Source of the DNA: Mycolicibacterium elephantis DSM 44368
Lineage (GTDB): Bacteria > Actinomycetota > Actinomycetes > Mycobacteriales > Mycobacteriaceae
DNA length: 64,000 nt
Direction of reading: 5' to 3'
Assembly: GCF_004014805.1 (NCBI RefSeq)
Contig: NZ_ATDN01000078.1
Location: forward strand, 1-64,000
The position numbers and the translations under genes are program-made. Position 1 is the first letter of the stretch; each line of letters begins with the position of its first letter. This document shows positions 51,924 through 60,694 of this stretch, one piece after another. Under the pieces are notes generated by a model. The model did not search any database. It was given only the letters and a program-made list of their open reading frames with translations, and had not been told where the DNA came from.

Positions 51924-51949
51924 AAAGTCCCCTACCCGCCGGAGAGTCG

Positions 51950-52825
51950 ATGGTTCGCACCGACAGCTCACCAGCCCAGCCGTCCGACACCGCCACCACG
52001 TCCGGTGCCCGAGCGCACGCCCGGGCACAACACGGCCGAACCGCCGAGTTCATGCGCCACATTCCGGCGTCCACGTCGCCCACGACGCCACCCGACGTGG
52101 CAGCGGAGTGCCTGACGTGGTCGGAAACCGTTGCGCCGGGCGGATATACCACCGCCGTTCTGTCCCGTGGCACCCGGATCCGGCTGACCGACAAGGACGG
52201 CGACGCCTGCGCCCACCTGCTGTTGCACCGCGCGGATGCCCCGCACGAACGGCTCAACGTCGCCGACACCGTCAAGGTGCCCTGGCAGGCCTACCTCGGC
52301 GTCGGCCATCCGCTGCTCAGCGGCTTCGGGCGGGTGCTGGCCACCGTCGTCGCCGATACCTCGGGCGCGCATGACGCGCTGACCGGAACCACCACGCGTG
52401 CAGGCAATCTGACGCGTTACGGTGCCGCATCACCGGAGTCGCCGTCGCCCGCCGGACGCGAACTGTTCACCTTGGCCGCCCTCAAGCACGGACTGGACCG
52501 CCGTGACCTGCCGCCGTCGGTGTCGTTCTTCAAGGGCGTACGCGTGCAGCCCGACGGCACCTTCCGCTGGCTGGGTTCGGCGGGCGCCGGGACGGCGGTG
52601 GACCTGCTGCTACACGTCGACGCGATCGTGTTGCTGGCCAACACCGCCCACCCGCTCGATCCCCGGCCGACGTTCACCTGCTCCCCGCTGCTGGTGCACG
52701 CGTGGCCGGCCGCCGCGGACCTGGACCGGCTCGCCGCGAATCAACTGGTGGGGCCGCTGAATCCCGAACACCGCCAGGCCCTCAGCAACACCGACGCCGA
52801 TCTCATCGCGAGAGGACAGTTGTGA
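51950..52825 (+). CDS. Urea-carboxylase-associated protein 1 (DUF1989), candidate carboxyguanidine deiminase subunit
   Basis: A 291-residue protein. The N-terminal 60 residues are variable, and the DUF1989 domain follows with GTRIRLTDKDGDACAHLLL, DTSGAHDALTGTTTR and DLLLHVDAIVLLAN. The pair of DUF1989 proteins next to a urea carboxylase is known as UAAP1/UAAP2. In characterised systems the pair (CgdAB) deiminates carboxyguanidine to allophanate. A GGAGAG ribosome-binding site precedes the ATG. The stop overlaps the next start. The function is by analogy. Confidence 0.82.
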   Translation: MVRTDSSPAQPSDTATTSGARAHARAQHGRTAEFMRHIPASTSPTTPPDVAAECLTWSETVAPGGYTTAVLSRGTRIRLTDKDGDACAHLLLHRADAPHERLNVADTVKVPWQAYLGVGHPLLSGFGRVLATVVADTSGAHDALTGTTTRAGNLTRYGAASPESPSPAGRELFTLAALKHGLDRRDLPPSVSFFKGVRVQPDGTFRWLGSAGAGTAVDLLLHVDAIVLLANTAHPLDPRPTFTCSPLLVHAWPAAADLDRLAANQLVGPLNPEHRQALSNTDADLIARGQL

Positions 52826-53481
52826 CAACCACTTCCGCTCCGAACATCGCACCTCTGGTCCCAGGAACCGTCGTCCTGGATGAGGTCGTGCCCGCACGCT
52901 CCCCGTGGTCGGCGGTAATCGCCGCCGGCGACGTCCTGACAATCGTCGACCTGGCGGGCAATCAGGCCGTGGACTGCCTGCTGTACTCGGCCGCCGACAC
53001 CGGTATCCGGTACTCCGCGCCGGAAACCGTTCGGCGCCAAGGCCAGATCACGTTGACCACCGGCTCGGTGCTGCGCGCCGACACCGGTGATGCGTTGATG
53101 ACCGTCGTCGCCGACGAGGTCGGGGCGCACGACACGCTGGGCGGCGCGTGCTCGAAGGAGTCCAACACGCTGCGCTACGGACAGCACACCCGCGCCCAGC
53201 ACGGCTGCATGGAGAACTTCCTGCTCGAGGGCTCCCGGTGGGGGCTGACCGCGCGTGACCTGGCCTCCAACATCAACTGGTTCATGAACGTTCCGGTCGA
53301 CCCCGACGGCGCACTGGGCATCGTCGACGGACTGTCCGCGCCGGGCGAGCGGGTGGCCGTGCGGGCCGATATCGACACGCTGGTGCTGGTGTCGAACTGC
53401 CCGCAGATCAACAACCCGTGCAACGCCTTTGACCCCACTCCCGTCCGCATGATCGTCACCCGCCCGGAGGGCAGCGGGTGA
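52822..53481 (+). CDS. Urea-carboxylase-associated protein 2 (DUF1989), candidate carboxyguanidine deiminase subunit
   Basis: A 219-residue DUF1989 protein, better conserved than its partner. It has NQAVDCLLYSAADT, ACSKESNTLRYGQHT, HGCMENFLLEG and SNCPQINNPCNAFDPTPV. Its Cys and His residues could form a metal site of the deiminase. GTG 52822 overlaps the UAAP1 stop and its own stop overlaps the carboxylase start, so stoichiometric expression is likely. This supports a heteromeric enzyme acting between carboxylase and allophanate hydrolase. Confidence 0.85.
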   Translation: MTTTSAPNIAPLVPGTVVLDEVVPARSPWSAVIAAGDVLTIVDLAGNQAVDCLLYSAADTGIRYSAPETVRRQGQITLTTGSVLRADTGDALMTVVADEVGAHDTLGGACSKESNTLRYGQHTRAQHGCMENFLLEGSRWGLTARDLASNINWFMNVPVDPDGALGIVDGLSAPGERVAVRADIDTLVLVSNCPQINNPCNAFDPTPVRMIVTRPEGSG

Positions 53482-56400
53482 CCGCCACGGTGCTGATCGC
53501 GAACCGGGGCGAGATCGCCGTGCGGCTGATCCGCGCCGCCCGCTCGCTCGGGCTGCGCACCGTCGCGGTGTTCTCCGACGCCGACCGCGGCGCACCGCAT
53601 GTCGCGTTGGCCGACGACGCGGTGCGGATCGGCCCGCCACCACCGCGCGAGAGCTACCTGCGCGCCGGTGCGATCCTGGCCGCGGCCGCGTCGACCGGCG
53701 CCACGGTGATCCACCCGGGCTACGGGTTCCTTTCCGAGGACGCCGATTTCGCCGCTGCCGTGGAAACCGCGGGGCTGGCGTTTGCCGGGCCGAGCCCGGA
53801 GCAGCTGCGCCGGTTCGGCACCAAGCACACCGCGCGCGCCGCCGCCGAAGCCGCCGGGGTGCCGGTGTTCGCGGGCTCGGGTCTGCTCGACGACCTCGGC
53901 GCCGCGCTCGCAAGCGCAGAACGGATCGGCTATCCGGTGATGCTCAAGGCCACCGGCGGGGGCGGCGGCATCGGTATGCGGGTCTGCCGCCACGCCGACG
54001 ACCTGCGCGCGGCCTATCAATCGGTCACCGCGCAGGCCGAGCGCAACTTCGCCGCGACGGGCGTGTTCGTCGAGCGCTACGTCGAGAACGCCCGCCACGT
54101 CGAGGTCCAGATCTTCGGCGACGGCGCCGGACGCGTGGTGTCGCTGGGCGACCGCGACTGTTCGCTGCAGCGCAGGCACCAGAAGGTCGTCGAGGAGGCG
54201 CCCGCCCCGGCGCTGCCCGACGAGGTGCGCGAGCGCCTGCACGCCTCGTCGCGGGCACTGGCGGCCGCGGTGGGCTACCGGTCGGCGGGCACCGTCGAGT
54301 TCGTCTACGACCCGCTCCGCCGGGAGGCGTCGTTTCTGGAGGTCAACGCGCGCCTGCAGGTCGAGCATCCGGTCACCGAGGCGGTCACCGGGGTGGATCT
54401 GGCCGCTTGGATGCTGCGCCTGGCGCTGGGCGACACCACGATGTTCGACGACTACCCCGACGCGGTGGTGCCGGTCACCGGCCATGCCGTGGAGGCGCGC
54501 ATCTACGCCGAGGAGCCCAACCACGACCACCGCCCGAGCGTGGGCACGCTCAGCACCGTCCGATTTCCCGCCGACGTGCGCGTGGACACCTGGGTGTCGG
54601 ACGGCACCGAGGTCACCGCGGCCTACGATCCGCTGCTGGCCAAGGTCGTCACCGTCGGCGCCGACCGTGATGACGCGTGGAACCGCCTCGGCGCCGCGGT
54701 GGCAGACACCCGGATGTACGGCATCGAGACCAACCTCGGACTGCTGTGTGCGGCAACCGATCACGACGCCGTCAGGGCAGCCCGGCACAGCACCGCGACG
54801 CTCGCCACGATCACCGACCCCCGGCCGCGGATCACCCTCGAGCGGCCGGGCCTGATGACGACCGTGCAGGACGTGCCCGGCCGGATCGGGCTGTGGCAGG
54901 TCGGGGTGCCGCCGAGCGGGCCGATGGACGACCTGTCGTTCCGGCTGGGCAACCGCGCCCTGGGCAACGACGAGGACGCGGCGGGCCTGGAATGCACGGC
55001 GTCCGGGCCGGCGCTGCGGTTCACCCGCCCGACGCGGGTGTGTGTCACCGGCGCGGAGTGTCTGGTCACCGTCGACGGCGCTCCGGCGCCGATGTGGGAA
55101 CCCGTCGAGGTGCCCGCCGGGGCCCTGCTCGACATCGGTGAGGCCGCGGTGGGGCTGCGCACCTACGTGCTGTTCGCGGGCGGGCTCGACGTGCCGACCT
55201 ATCTGGGCAGCGCCGCCACCTTCACCCTCGGCCGCTTCGGCGGCCACGCCGGCCGCGAGCTGATCGCCGGAGATGTGTTGCGCACCAAGGCCGCCGATCC
55301 CGACGCCGCCGCGCGTCCCGGAGCGGGACCGGTGCCGCCGGAGGTGCGTCCCGCGCTCACCGGCGCGTGGGAGCTCGCCGTCACCGAGGGCCCGCACGGC
55401 GCACCGGAGTTCTTCACCCGTGCCGACATGGACACCTTGTTCGAGGCGTCCTACCGGGTGCACTTCAACTCGGCGCGCACCGGAGTCCGCCTGGAGGGCC
55501 CCAAGCCGGCATGGGCGCGGCCGGACGGTGGTGAAGCGGGCCTGCACCCGTCGAACATCCACGACAACGCCTACTCCGTGGGCGCGCTGGACTTCACCGG
55601 CGACACCCCGATCCTGCTCGGGCCGGATGGCCCCAGTCTGGGCGGTTTCGTGTGTCCGGTCACGGTAGTCACGGCCGACCGCTGGAAACTGGGTCAGCTG
55701 CGGCCCGGCGACACGGTGCGGTTCGTGCCGGTGCGCGCGTCGCATGCGCCGTCGCGGCGCGAACTCGGCATCGCCCGCGGCGCCGCCACCGCGCTGGTGT
55801 CCCGCGCCGGTGGCGACGGTGACAACGGGGTGCTGGCGCGGCGCGACGGCGTCGACGGGGCCCTGACGGTGACCTACCGCCGCAGCGGCGACGACAACGT
55901 CCTCGTCGAATACGGCGACATCGTGCTGGATCTCGCGCTGCGCGCCCGGGTGCACGCGCTGCACACCCGCCTCGACGGCAGCACCGACGGGATTCTCGAC
56001 ATCACCCCCGGCATTCGCTCGCTGCAGGTGCACGTCGACCCCGACGTGCTGCCGATCCCGAAGCTGCTCGCCCTGCTGGCCGAGATCGAGGACGACCTGC
56101 CCGCGGCGTCGCAACTCGTGGTGCCCAGCCGGCTGGTGCGCCTGCCGCTGTCCTGGGACGACCCCGCCACCCGCGAAGCGATCGCCCGCTACACCTCGGG
56201 GGTGCGCGACGACGCGCCATGGTGCCCGTCGAACATCGAATTCATCCGGCGCATCAACGGATTGGCGAGCCACGACGAGGTCCGCGATATCGTGTTCGAC
56301 GCGCAGTACCTCACCCTCGGCCTCGGCGACGTCTACCTCGGCGCGCCGGTGGCCACGCCGCTGGACCCGCGCCACCGCCTGGTCACCACCAAGTACAACC

Positions 56401-57095
56401 CGGCACGCACCTGGACGGCGGAGAACTCCGTGGGCATCGGCGGGGCGTATCTGTGCATCTACGGCATGGAGGGCCCCGGCGGATACCAGTTCGTCGGCCG
56501 CACCACCCAGGTGTGGAGCAGCCACCGGCACCGCGGCGCGTTCGACTCCGAGAATCCTTGGCTGTTGAGGTTTTTCGACCGGATCTCGTGGTATCCGGTG
56601 TCGGCCGAGGAGCTGTTGGACCTGCGCGCCGACATCGCGGCGGGCCGGGGCACGCTCGACATCACCGACGGCACGTTCTCGCTGGCCGAACACGAGCGGT
56701 TCTTGTCCGACCACGCCGATTCCATCGCGGCGTTCCGGGCCAGGCAGGCCGACGCGTTCGCCGCCGAGCGCGCGGCGTGGGCGGCCGCAGGCGAATTCGA
56801 CCGCGCCGAGCGCGCCGCCTCCCACTTGGCCGCGCTACCCGTCGAGGAGCTGGTGCTCGACGACGGTGAGCAGCGCGTCGACGCGCCGTTCTCGTCGAGC
56901 GTGTGGAAGATCGACGTCGCCGTCGGCCAGCGCGTGGTGGCGGGGCAGCCGCTGCTGGCGCTGGAGGCGATGAAGATGGAGACGGTGCTGCGCGCCCCGT
57001 CCGACGGGGTGGTGACCAAGATCCTGGTCTCCGCAGGCCATCTCGTCGACGGCGGCGCGCCGCTCGTCGTCGTCGGCCCCGAGGATCGTCGATGA
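53478..57095 (+). CDS. Biotin-dependent urea/guanidine carboxylase
   Basis: A 1205-residue multidomain enzyme. Residues 1-445 are biotin carboxylase (IANRGEIAVRLIRAA, GGGGIGMRV, QRRHQKVVEEAP, FLEVNARLQVEHPVTE). Residues about 450-1000 are the carboxyltransferase pair of AHS2 and AHS1 type (VQDVPGRIGLWQVGVPPSGP; DNVLVEYGDIVLDLALRARV). The C-terminal biotinyl domain carries Lys1166 in LEAMKMETV. It makes allophanate from urea, or carboxyguanidine from guanidine. The DUF1989 pair next to it favours guanidine. The GTG start overlaps UAAP2. Confidence 0.92.
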   Translation: MTATVLIANRGEIAVRLIRAARSLGLRTVAVFSDADRGAPHVALADDAVRIGPPPPRESYLRAGAILAAAASTGATVIHPGYGFLSEDADFAAAVETAGLAFAGPSPEQLRRFGTKHTARAAAEAAGVPVFAGSGLLDDLGAALASAERIGYPVMLKATGGGGGIGMRVCRHADDLRAAYQSVTAQAERNFAATGVFVERYVENARHVEVQIFGDGAGRVVSLGDRDCSLQRRHQKVVEEAPAPALPDEVRERLHASSRALAAAVGYRSAGTVEFVYDPLRREASFLEVNARLQVEHPVTEAVTGVDLAAWMLRLALGDTTMFDDYPDAVVPVTGHAVEARIYAEEPNHDHRPSVGTLSTVRFPADVRVDTWVSDGTEVTAAYDPLLAKVVTVGADRDDAWNRLGAAVADTRMYGIETNLGLLCAATDHDAVRAARHSTATLATITDPRPRITLERPGLMTTVQDVPGRIGLWQVGVPPSGPMDDLSFRLGNRALGNDEDAAGLECTASGPALRFTRPTRVCVTGAECLVTVDGAPAPMWEPVEVPAGALLDIGEAAVGLRTYVLFAGGLDVPTYLGSAATFTLGRFGGHAGRELIAGDVLRTKAADPDAAARPGAGPVPPEVRPALTGAWELAVTEGPHGAPEFFTRADMDTLFEASYRVHFNSARTGVRLEGPKPAWARPDGGEAGLHPSNIHDNAYSVGALDFTGDTPILLGPDGPSLGGFVCPVTVVTADRWKLGQLRPGDTVRFVPVRASHAPSRRELGIARGAATALVSRAGGDGDNGVLARRDGVDGALTVTYRRSGDDNVLVEYGDIVLDLALRARVHALHTRLDGSTDGILDITPGIRSLQVHVDPDVLPIPKLLALLAEIEDDLPAASQLVVPSRLVRLPLSWDDPATREAIARYTSGVRDDAPWCPSNIEFIRRINGLASHDEVRDIVFDAQYLTLGLGDVYLGAPVATPLDPRHRLVTTKYNPARTWTAENSVGIGGAYLCIYGMEGPGGYQFVGRTTQVWSSHRHRGAFDSENPWLLRFFDRISWYPVSAEELLDLRADIAAGRGTLDITDGTFSLAEHERFLSDHADSIAAFRARQADAFAAERAAWAAAGEFDRAERAASHLAALPVEELVLDDGEQRVDAPFSSSVWKIDVAVGQRVVAGQPLLALEAMKMETVLRAPSDGVVTKILVSAGHLVDGGAPLVVVGPEDRR

Positions 57096-59581
57096 GCGCC
57101 GTCGAGCGGGTGCGTGCCGCCTACGCCGCGATCGACGACGCCGACCGCCCGGAGATCTGGATCGCGTTGCGCCCCTTGACCGACGCGCTGGCCGATGCGG
57201 CGGCGATCGACGCGCCCGCGCGCGCCGGGGCGGCGCTGCCGCTGGCCGGGCTGGTGGCGGCGGTGAAGAACAACATCGATGTCGCCGGCATCCCGACCAC
57301 GGCGGGCTGCCCAACGTTCGCCGCAGGCCCCGCGGTCGCCGACGCCCCGGCGGTGGCGCGGCTGCGTGAGGCCGGGGCGGTGGTGATCGGCGCGACCAAC
57401 CTCGACCAGTTCGCTACCGGGCTGGTCGGCACCCGAAGCCCCTACGGCGCGGTCCGCGACGCCCGCCGCCCCGAATACATCTCCGGCGGTTCGAGTTCGG
57501 GCTCCGCCGTCGCGGTGGCGCTGGGCCTGGTGGACGTCGCGCTGGGCACCGACACCGCGGGCTCCGGGCGGGTTCCCGCCGCGCTGCAGGGCATCGTCGG
57601 CATCAAACCCACGATCGGGGTGGTGTCGACCGAGGGTGTGGTGCCGGCCTGCCGGTCCTACGACTGCGTCACCGTGTTCGCCCGCGACCTCGCCACCGCC
57701 GACACCGCGATGGGTGTGCTGGCAGGCGGCGGCCGCGAGTTTCCGCCCGACGCACCGCTGGCCGCACCCCCGGACATCAGGGTGGCGGTGCCACGCGAGC
57801 TGCCCGAGCTGGCGCCGCAGTGGCGAGCGCCCTTCCGCCAAGCCTGTGAACGCTTGGCGCACAACGGTGTGCGGCTCGTCGAGATCGACCTCACTCCGTT
57901 TCTGCGCGCGGCGCGCCTGCTCTATGACGGCGCGCTGGTCGCCGAACGCCACGAAGCCGTCGGGGCGTTCGTCGGCGAGCACCTGCGGATCGGCGACCAG
58001 GCCGTGGACCCGACGGTGGGAGGGATCATCACCGCCGCGGGCGCCCTGCCCGCGACCGCGCTGCTGCGCGACCGGGTCACGCTGGCCGACCTGACCGCGG
58101 CCGCGCTGGCCGAGCTCGGGGACTGCCACGCCCTGTTGGTTCCCACCACCACCGACCACCCCACCATCGCCGAGGTGAACGCCGACCCCGTCGGGGTGAA
58201 CTCCCGGCTCGGGACCTACACCAACTTCTGCAACCTGATGGACCTGTGCGGGGTCTCCGTCCCGTGCGGAACCGCCCCTGACGGAGCGCAGTTCGGCGTG
58301 ACGGTGCTGGCCCGCGCTTGCGCCGACGCGCTCGCTGTCGACGTGGCGCGGCTGGTCTGCACACCGCGTGTCGCGGCGCCGACGGTTCCGTGGCCCGCAC
58401 GCGCGGGCGTAGCGACCACCCGCCTCTTCGTCGTCGGTGCCCATCTGCGCGGACATCCGCTGGCGCACCAGCTCGAGCAGCGCGGCGCACGGTGGTGCGG
58501 CCCCACCGCGACCGCCCCCGCCTACCGGCTGGCGCGTTTGAACACCGACCCACCCAAACCGGGGCTTGTCCGGATGGACGACGGCGGCATGCAGATACAC
58601 GGCGAGCTGTGGCTGATCGGCACCGCGATGCTTGGTGACTTCCTGGCCGCACTGCCCGCGCCCATGTCGCTGGGGCCGGTAAGCCTGTCCGACGGCACCG
58701 CGGCCGTCGGGTTTGGCTGCACCCTGCAGGCCTGGCAGGACGGCGAGGACATCAGCCATCACGGCGACTGGCCGGGCTACCTGCGCCGGGTCACCGCGGG
58801 CGTCGCGGCGACCCGTTCGGACGTGGTGCGCCGCTGCTGGCGTCGCACGGCGCTCGCGGTGCCCGGACATGCCCTCGACACCGCCACCGACGGCGAGTGG
58901 CTGCAGGGCGACGACCTCTACGTCGACCTTCGCATCCCGGCCGACATGGCGCGGATCGCGGCCCGGTCGCTGAGCGGGCTCACCCGCGCCGACCTGCATA
59001 TGCTGTGCGCCGTCGAAGCGTTCGCCGGGCACCTGGTCGATGACGGCGGCGAGTGGACCTGGACGCGCGCGGTCGATCTGCATCCGGCCGAACCGCTGCC
59101 CGATCGGGGTCGGCTGCACCTCGCCGATGGCGTCCTCGTCGAAACCGGCGTCGGGCGCGACTATCACGAGGACTGGGTTTCGGCCCCACCCGCACCCGAT
59201 GTGACGCATGTGGAGTTGTCGCTGCATGACCCCGGCGGGCGACGCGGCATGTTGCTGCGTGTCGGTCACCGATTCGGCTATGTGCGCGGCCGCGCACCCG
59301 ACGTGGTGATCCCATCCGGGACCGCGCTGCGCGACGCCGTCGCCGCCGCGGGCCTGCCCCGCGCCCGGGCACTGCTGGACCTGGAGATCTCGCTGGGCAC
59401 CGTAGACGGCGGCCGCTGGCGAATCACCCGTTCCACCTTGCCGTTCCGGGTCGGTGACGACCTGAGACCCGGGCTGACCGACGACGCGGTCAGCGTCGGC
59501 GCCCGCGACCCCGACGGCCGGCCGGTGCGGCAACGGTGGGCCGTGGCACGACATCACTCCGACCAGTTGCTGGCCCGTTAG
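57092..59581 (+). CDS. atzF: Allophanate hydrolase with extra C-terminal domain
   Basis: An 829-residue protein, about 230 longer than AtzF. Residues 1-430 are an amidase-signature domain with K59, cis-Ser134 in SGGSSSGS and nucleophile Ser158 in DTAGSGR. Residues 440-566 are the AtzF C-terminal domain (LFVVGAHLRGHPL, MQIHGELWLIG). Residues about 573-829 are a further domain with CWRRTALAVPG, WLQGDDLYVDLRIP, FAGHLVDDGGEWTWTR and ETGVGRDYHEDW, which I know only as an uncharacterised stand-alone type. It yields ammonia and CO2 from allophanate. The ATG overlaps the carboxylase stop. Confidence 0.9.
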   Translation: MSAVERVRAAYAAIDDADRPEIWIALRPLTDALADAAAIDAPARAGAALPLAGLVAAVKNNIDVAGIPTTAGCPTFAAGPAVADAPAVARLREAGAVVIGATNLDQFATGLVGTRSPYGAVRDARRPEYISGGSSSGSAVAVALGLVDVALGTDTAGSGRVPAALQGIVGIKPTIGVVSTEGVVPACRSYDCVTVFARDLATADTAMGVLAGGGREFPPDAPLAAPPDIRVAVPRELPELAPQWRAPFRQACERLAHNGVRLVEIDLTPFLRAARLLYDGALVAERHEAVGAFVGEHLRIGDQAVDPTVGGIITAAGALPATALLRDRVTLADLTAAALAELGDCHALLVPTTTDHPTIAEVNADPVGVNSRLGTYTNFCNLMDLCGVSVPCGTAPDGAQFGVTVLARACADALAVDVARLVCTPRVAAPTVPWPARAGVATTRLFVVGAHLRGHPLAHQLEQRGARWCGPTATAPAYRLARLNTDPPKPGLVRMDDGGMQIHGELWLIGTAMLGDFLAALPAPMSLGPVSLSDGTAAVGFGCTLQAWQDGEDISHHGDWPGYLRRVTAGVAATRSDVVRRCWRRTALAVPGHALDTATDGEWLQGDDLYVDLRIPADMARIAARSLSGLTRADLHMLCAVEAFAGHLVDDGGEWTWTRAVDLHPAEPLPDRGRLHLADGVLVETGVGRDYHEDWVSAPPAPDVTHVELSLHDPGGRRGMLLRVGHRFGYVRGRAPDVVIPSGTALRDAVAAAGLPRARALLDLEISLGTVDGGRWRITRSTLPFRVGDDLRPGLTDDAVSVGARDPDGRPVRQRWAVARHHSDQLLAR

Positions 59582-59589
59582 GACTCGCT

Positions 59590-60627
59590 GTGACAACGAC
59601 ATTCACCGACGTGCCGGTGCTCGACATCGCCGCACTCTTCGACGAGACCGGATCCGGCTATCGCGACACGGTGCACGCCCTTGGTGATGCCGCCCGGCGG
59701 GTCGGTTTCGCGCAGATCGTCGGCCACGGCGTGGATCCGGCGTTGTTCGCCGCCCTGCTCGACCGCACCCGCGCGTTCTTTGCCCTGTCGGACGAGGAGA
59801 AACGCCGGGTGTACATCGGCCGGTCGGGCAACCACCGAGGCTACGTGCCGCCGGGTGAGGAGATCTTCGCCGAGGGCAGCTACGACACCAAGGAGGCGTT
59901 CGACGTGTCGTTCGAGCTGCCCGCCGACGACCCCCGCTATCTGGCCGGCCATCCCCTGCTCGGGCCCAACCAGTGGCCCCGGCTGACGGGCTTCCGCGCG
60001 GCCGTCACCGCCTGGTACGACGCGGTTTTCGCGCTCTCTCGGGCGCTGCTGCGGGCGTTCGCCGTCGCGCTCGGCGAGCCCGCGGACCGCTTCGAGCGGC
60101 ACGTGACCGCACCGCCGTCGCAGCTGCGCCTGCTGCATTACCCCTACGATCCCGACGCCGCCGACCGACCCGGCATCGGCGCCCACACCGACTACGAGTG
60201 CTTCACGTTGCTGCGGCCGACCGCGCCGGGCCTGGAGGTCCTCAACGCGGCCGGCGAGTGGATCGACGTGCCGCTCATCGACGACGCATTCGTCGTCAAC
60301 ATCGGTGACCTGCTGGAGATCTGGACCAACGGCGAGTATGTCGCCACCACCCACCGGGTCCGCAAGGTCGCCGAAGAGCGGTACTCGTTCCCGCTGTTCG
60401 CCAATGTCGACTACGACACCGTGGTCGCGCCCCTGCCCGCGTTCGTGCGCGACGACCAACCGGCGATGTCGCCCGTGATCGCCGGAGAGCACCTGTTCGC
60501 CCAGACCGCGCAGAGCTTCCGCTATCTGCAAGAGCGCCTGGCTCGAGGGGAGGTGAACCTGCCCGACGACGCCCGCCCGCTCGCCAGCTTCGGACGAAAA
60601 CCACTCAGCAGCAACTTATCCCACTGA
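59590..60627 (+). CDS. Isopenicillin-N-synthase-family 2-oxoglutarate/Fe(II) dioxygenase
   Basis: A 345-residue dioxygenase. The iron ligands are H199, D201 (GAHTDYECFTLL) and H255 (TTHRV), and the 2-oxoglutarate-binding R264-x-S266 follows in RYSFPLF. The N-terminal DIOX_N region starts VPVLDIAALF. The GTG at 59590 is 8 bp after the allophanate hydrolase stop, so it belongs to the operon. Relatives include ethylene-forming enzyme and homoarginine hydroxylases, which release guanidine. A guanidine-releasing role here is inferred. Confidence 0.87.
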   Translation: MTTTFTDVPVLDIAALFDETGSGYRDTVHALGDAARRVGFAQIVGHGVDPALFAALLDRTRAFFALSDEEKRRVYIGRSGNHRGYVPPGEEIFAEGSYDTKEAFDVSFELPADDPRYLAGHPLLGPNQWPRLTGFRAAVTAWYDAVFALSRALLRAFAVALGEPADRFERHVTAPPSQLRLLHYPYDPDAADRPGIGAHTDYECFTLLRPTAPGLEVLNAAGEWIDVPLIDDAFVVNIGDLLEIWTNGEYVATTHRVRKVAEERYSFPLFANVDYDTVVAPLPAFVRDDQPAMSPVIAGEHLFAQTAQSFRYLQERLARGEVNLPDDARPLASFGRKPLSSNLSH

Positions 60628-60694
60628 CAAACCCACCCCTCCGGCAACGGCGCCGGAACTCCCCACCCATCCCACCGTAGTTTGGAGTTCCGCC

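Noticed and set aside
51785..51949. A guanidine (ykkC-type) riboswitch upstream of the carboxylase operon
   Set aside because: By eye I found no ACGR-containing core or the expected stems. The gap is better explained by two protein-binding-type palindromes. A covariance-model scan would settle it.
53175..56825. A very long open frame (over 1200 codons) antisense to the urea carboxylase
   Set aside because: It is a shadow of the GC-rich third-position bias of the real gene. Its translation is a His/Arg/Gly-rich mix with no domain, and the sense frame has clear biotin carboxylase and biotinyl motifs.
56459..59602. A 1047-codon open frame antisense to the allophanate hydrolase
   Set aside because: It has the same shadow pattern: low-complexity translation with no motifs, whereas the plus strand encodes the amidase triad.
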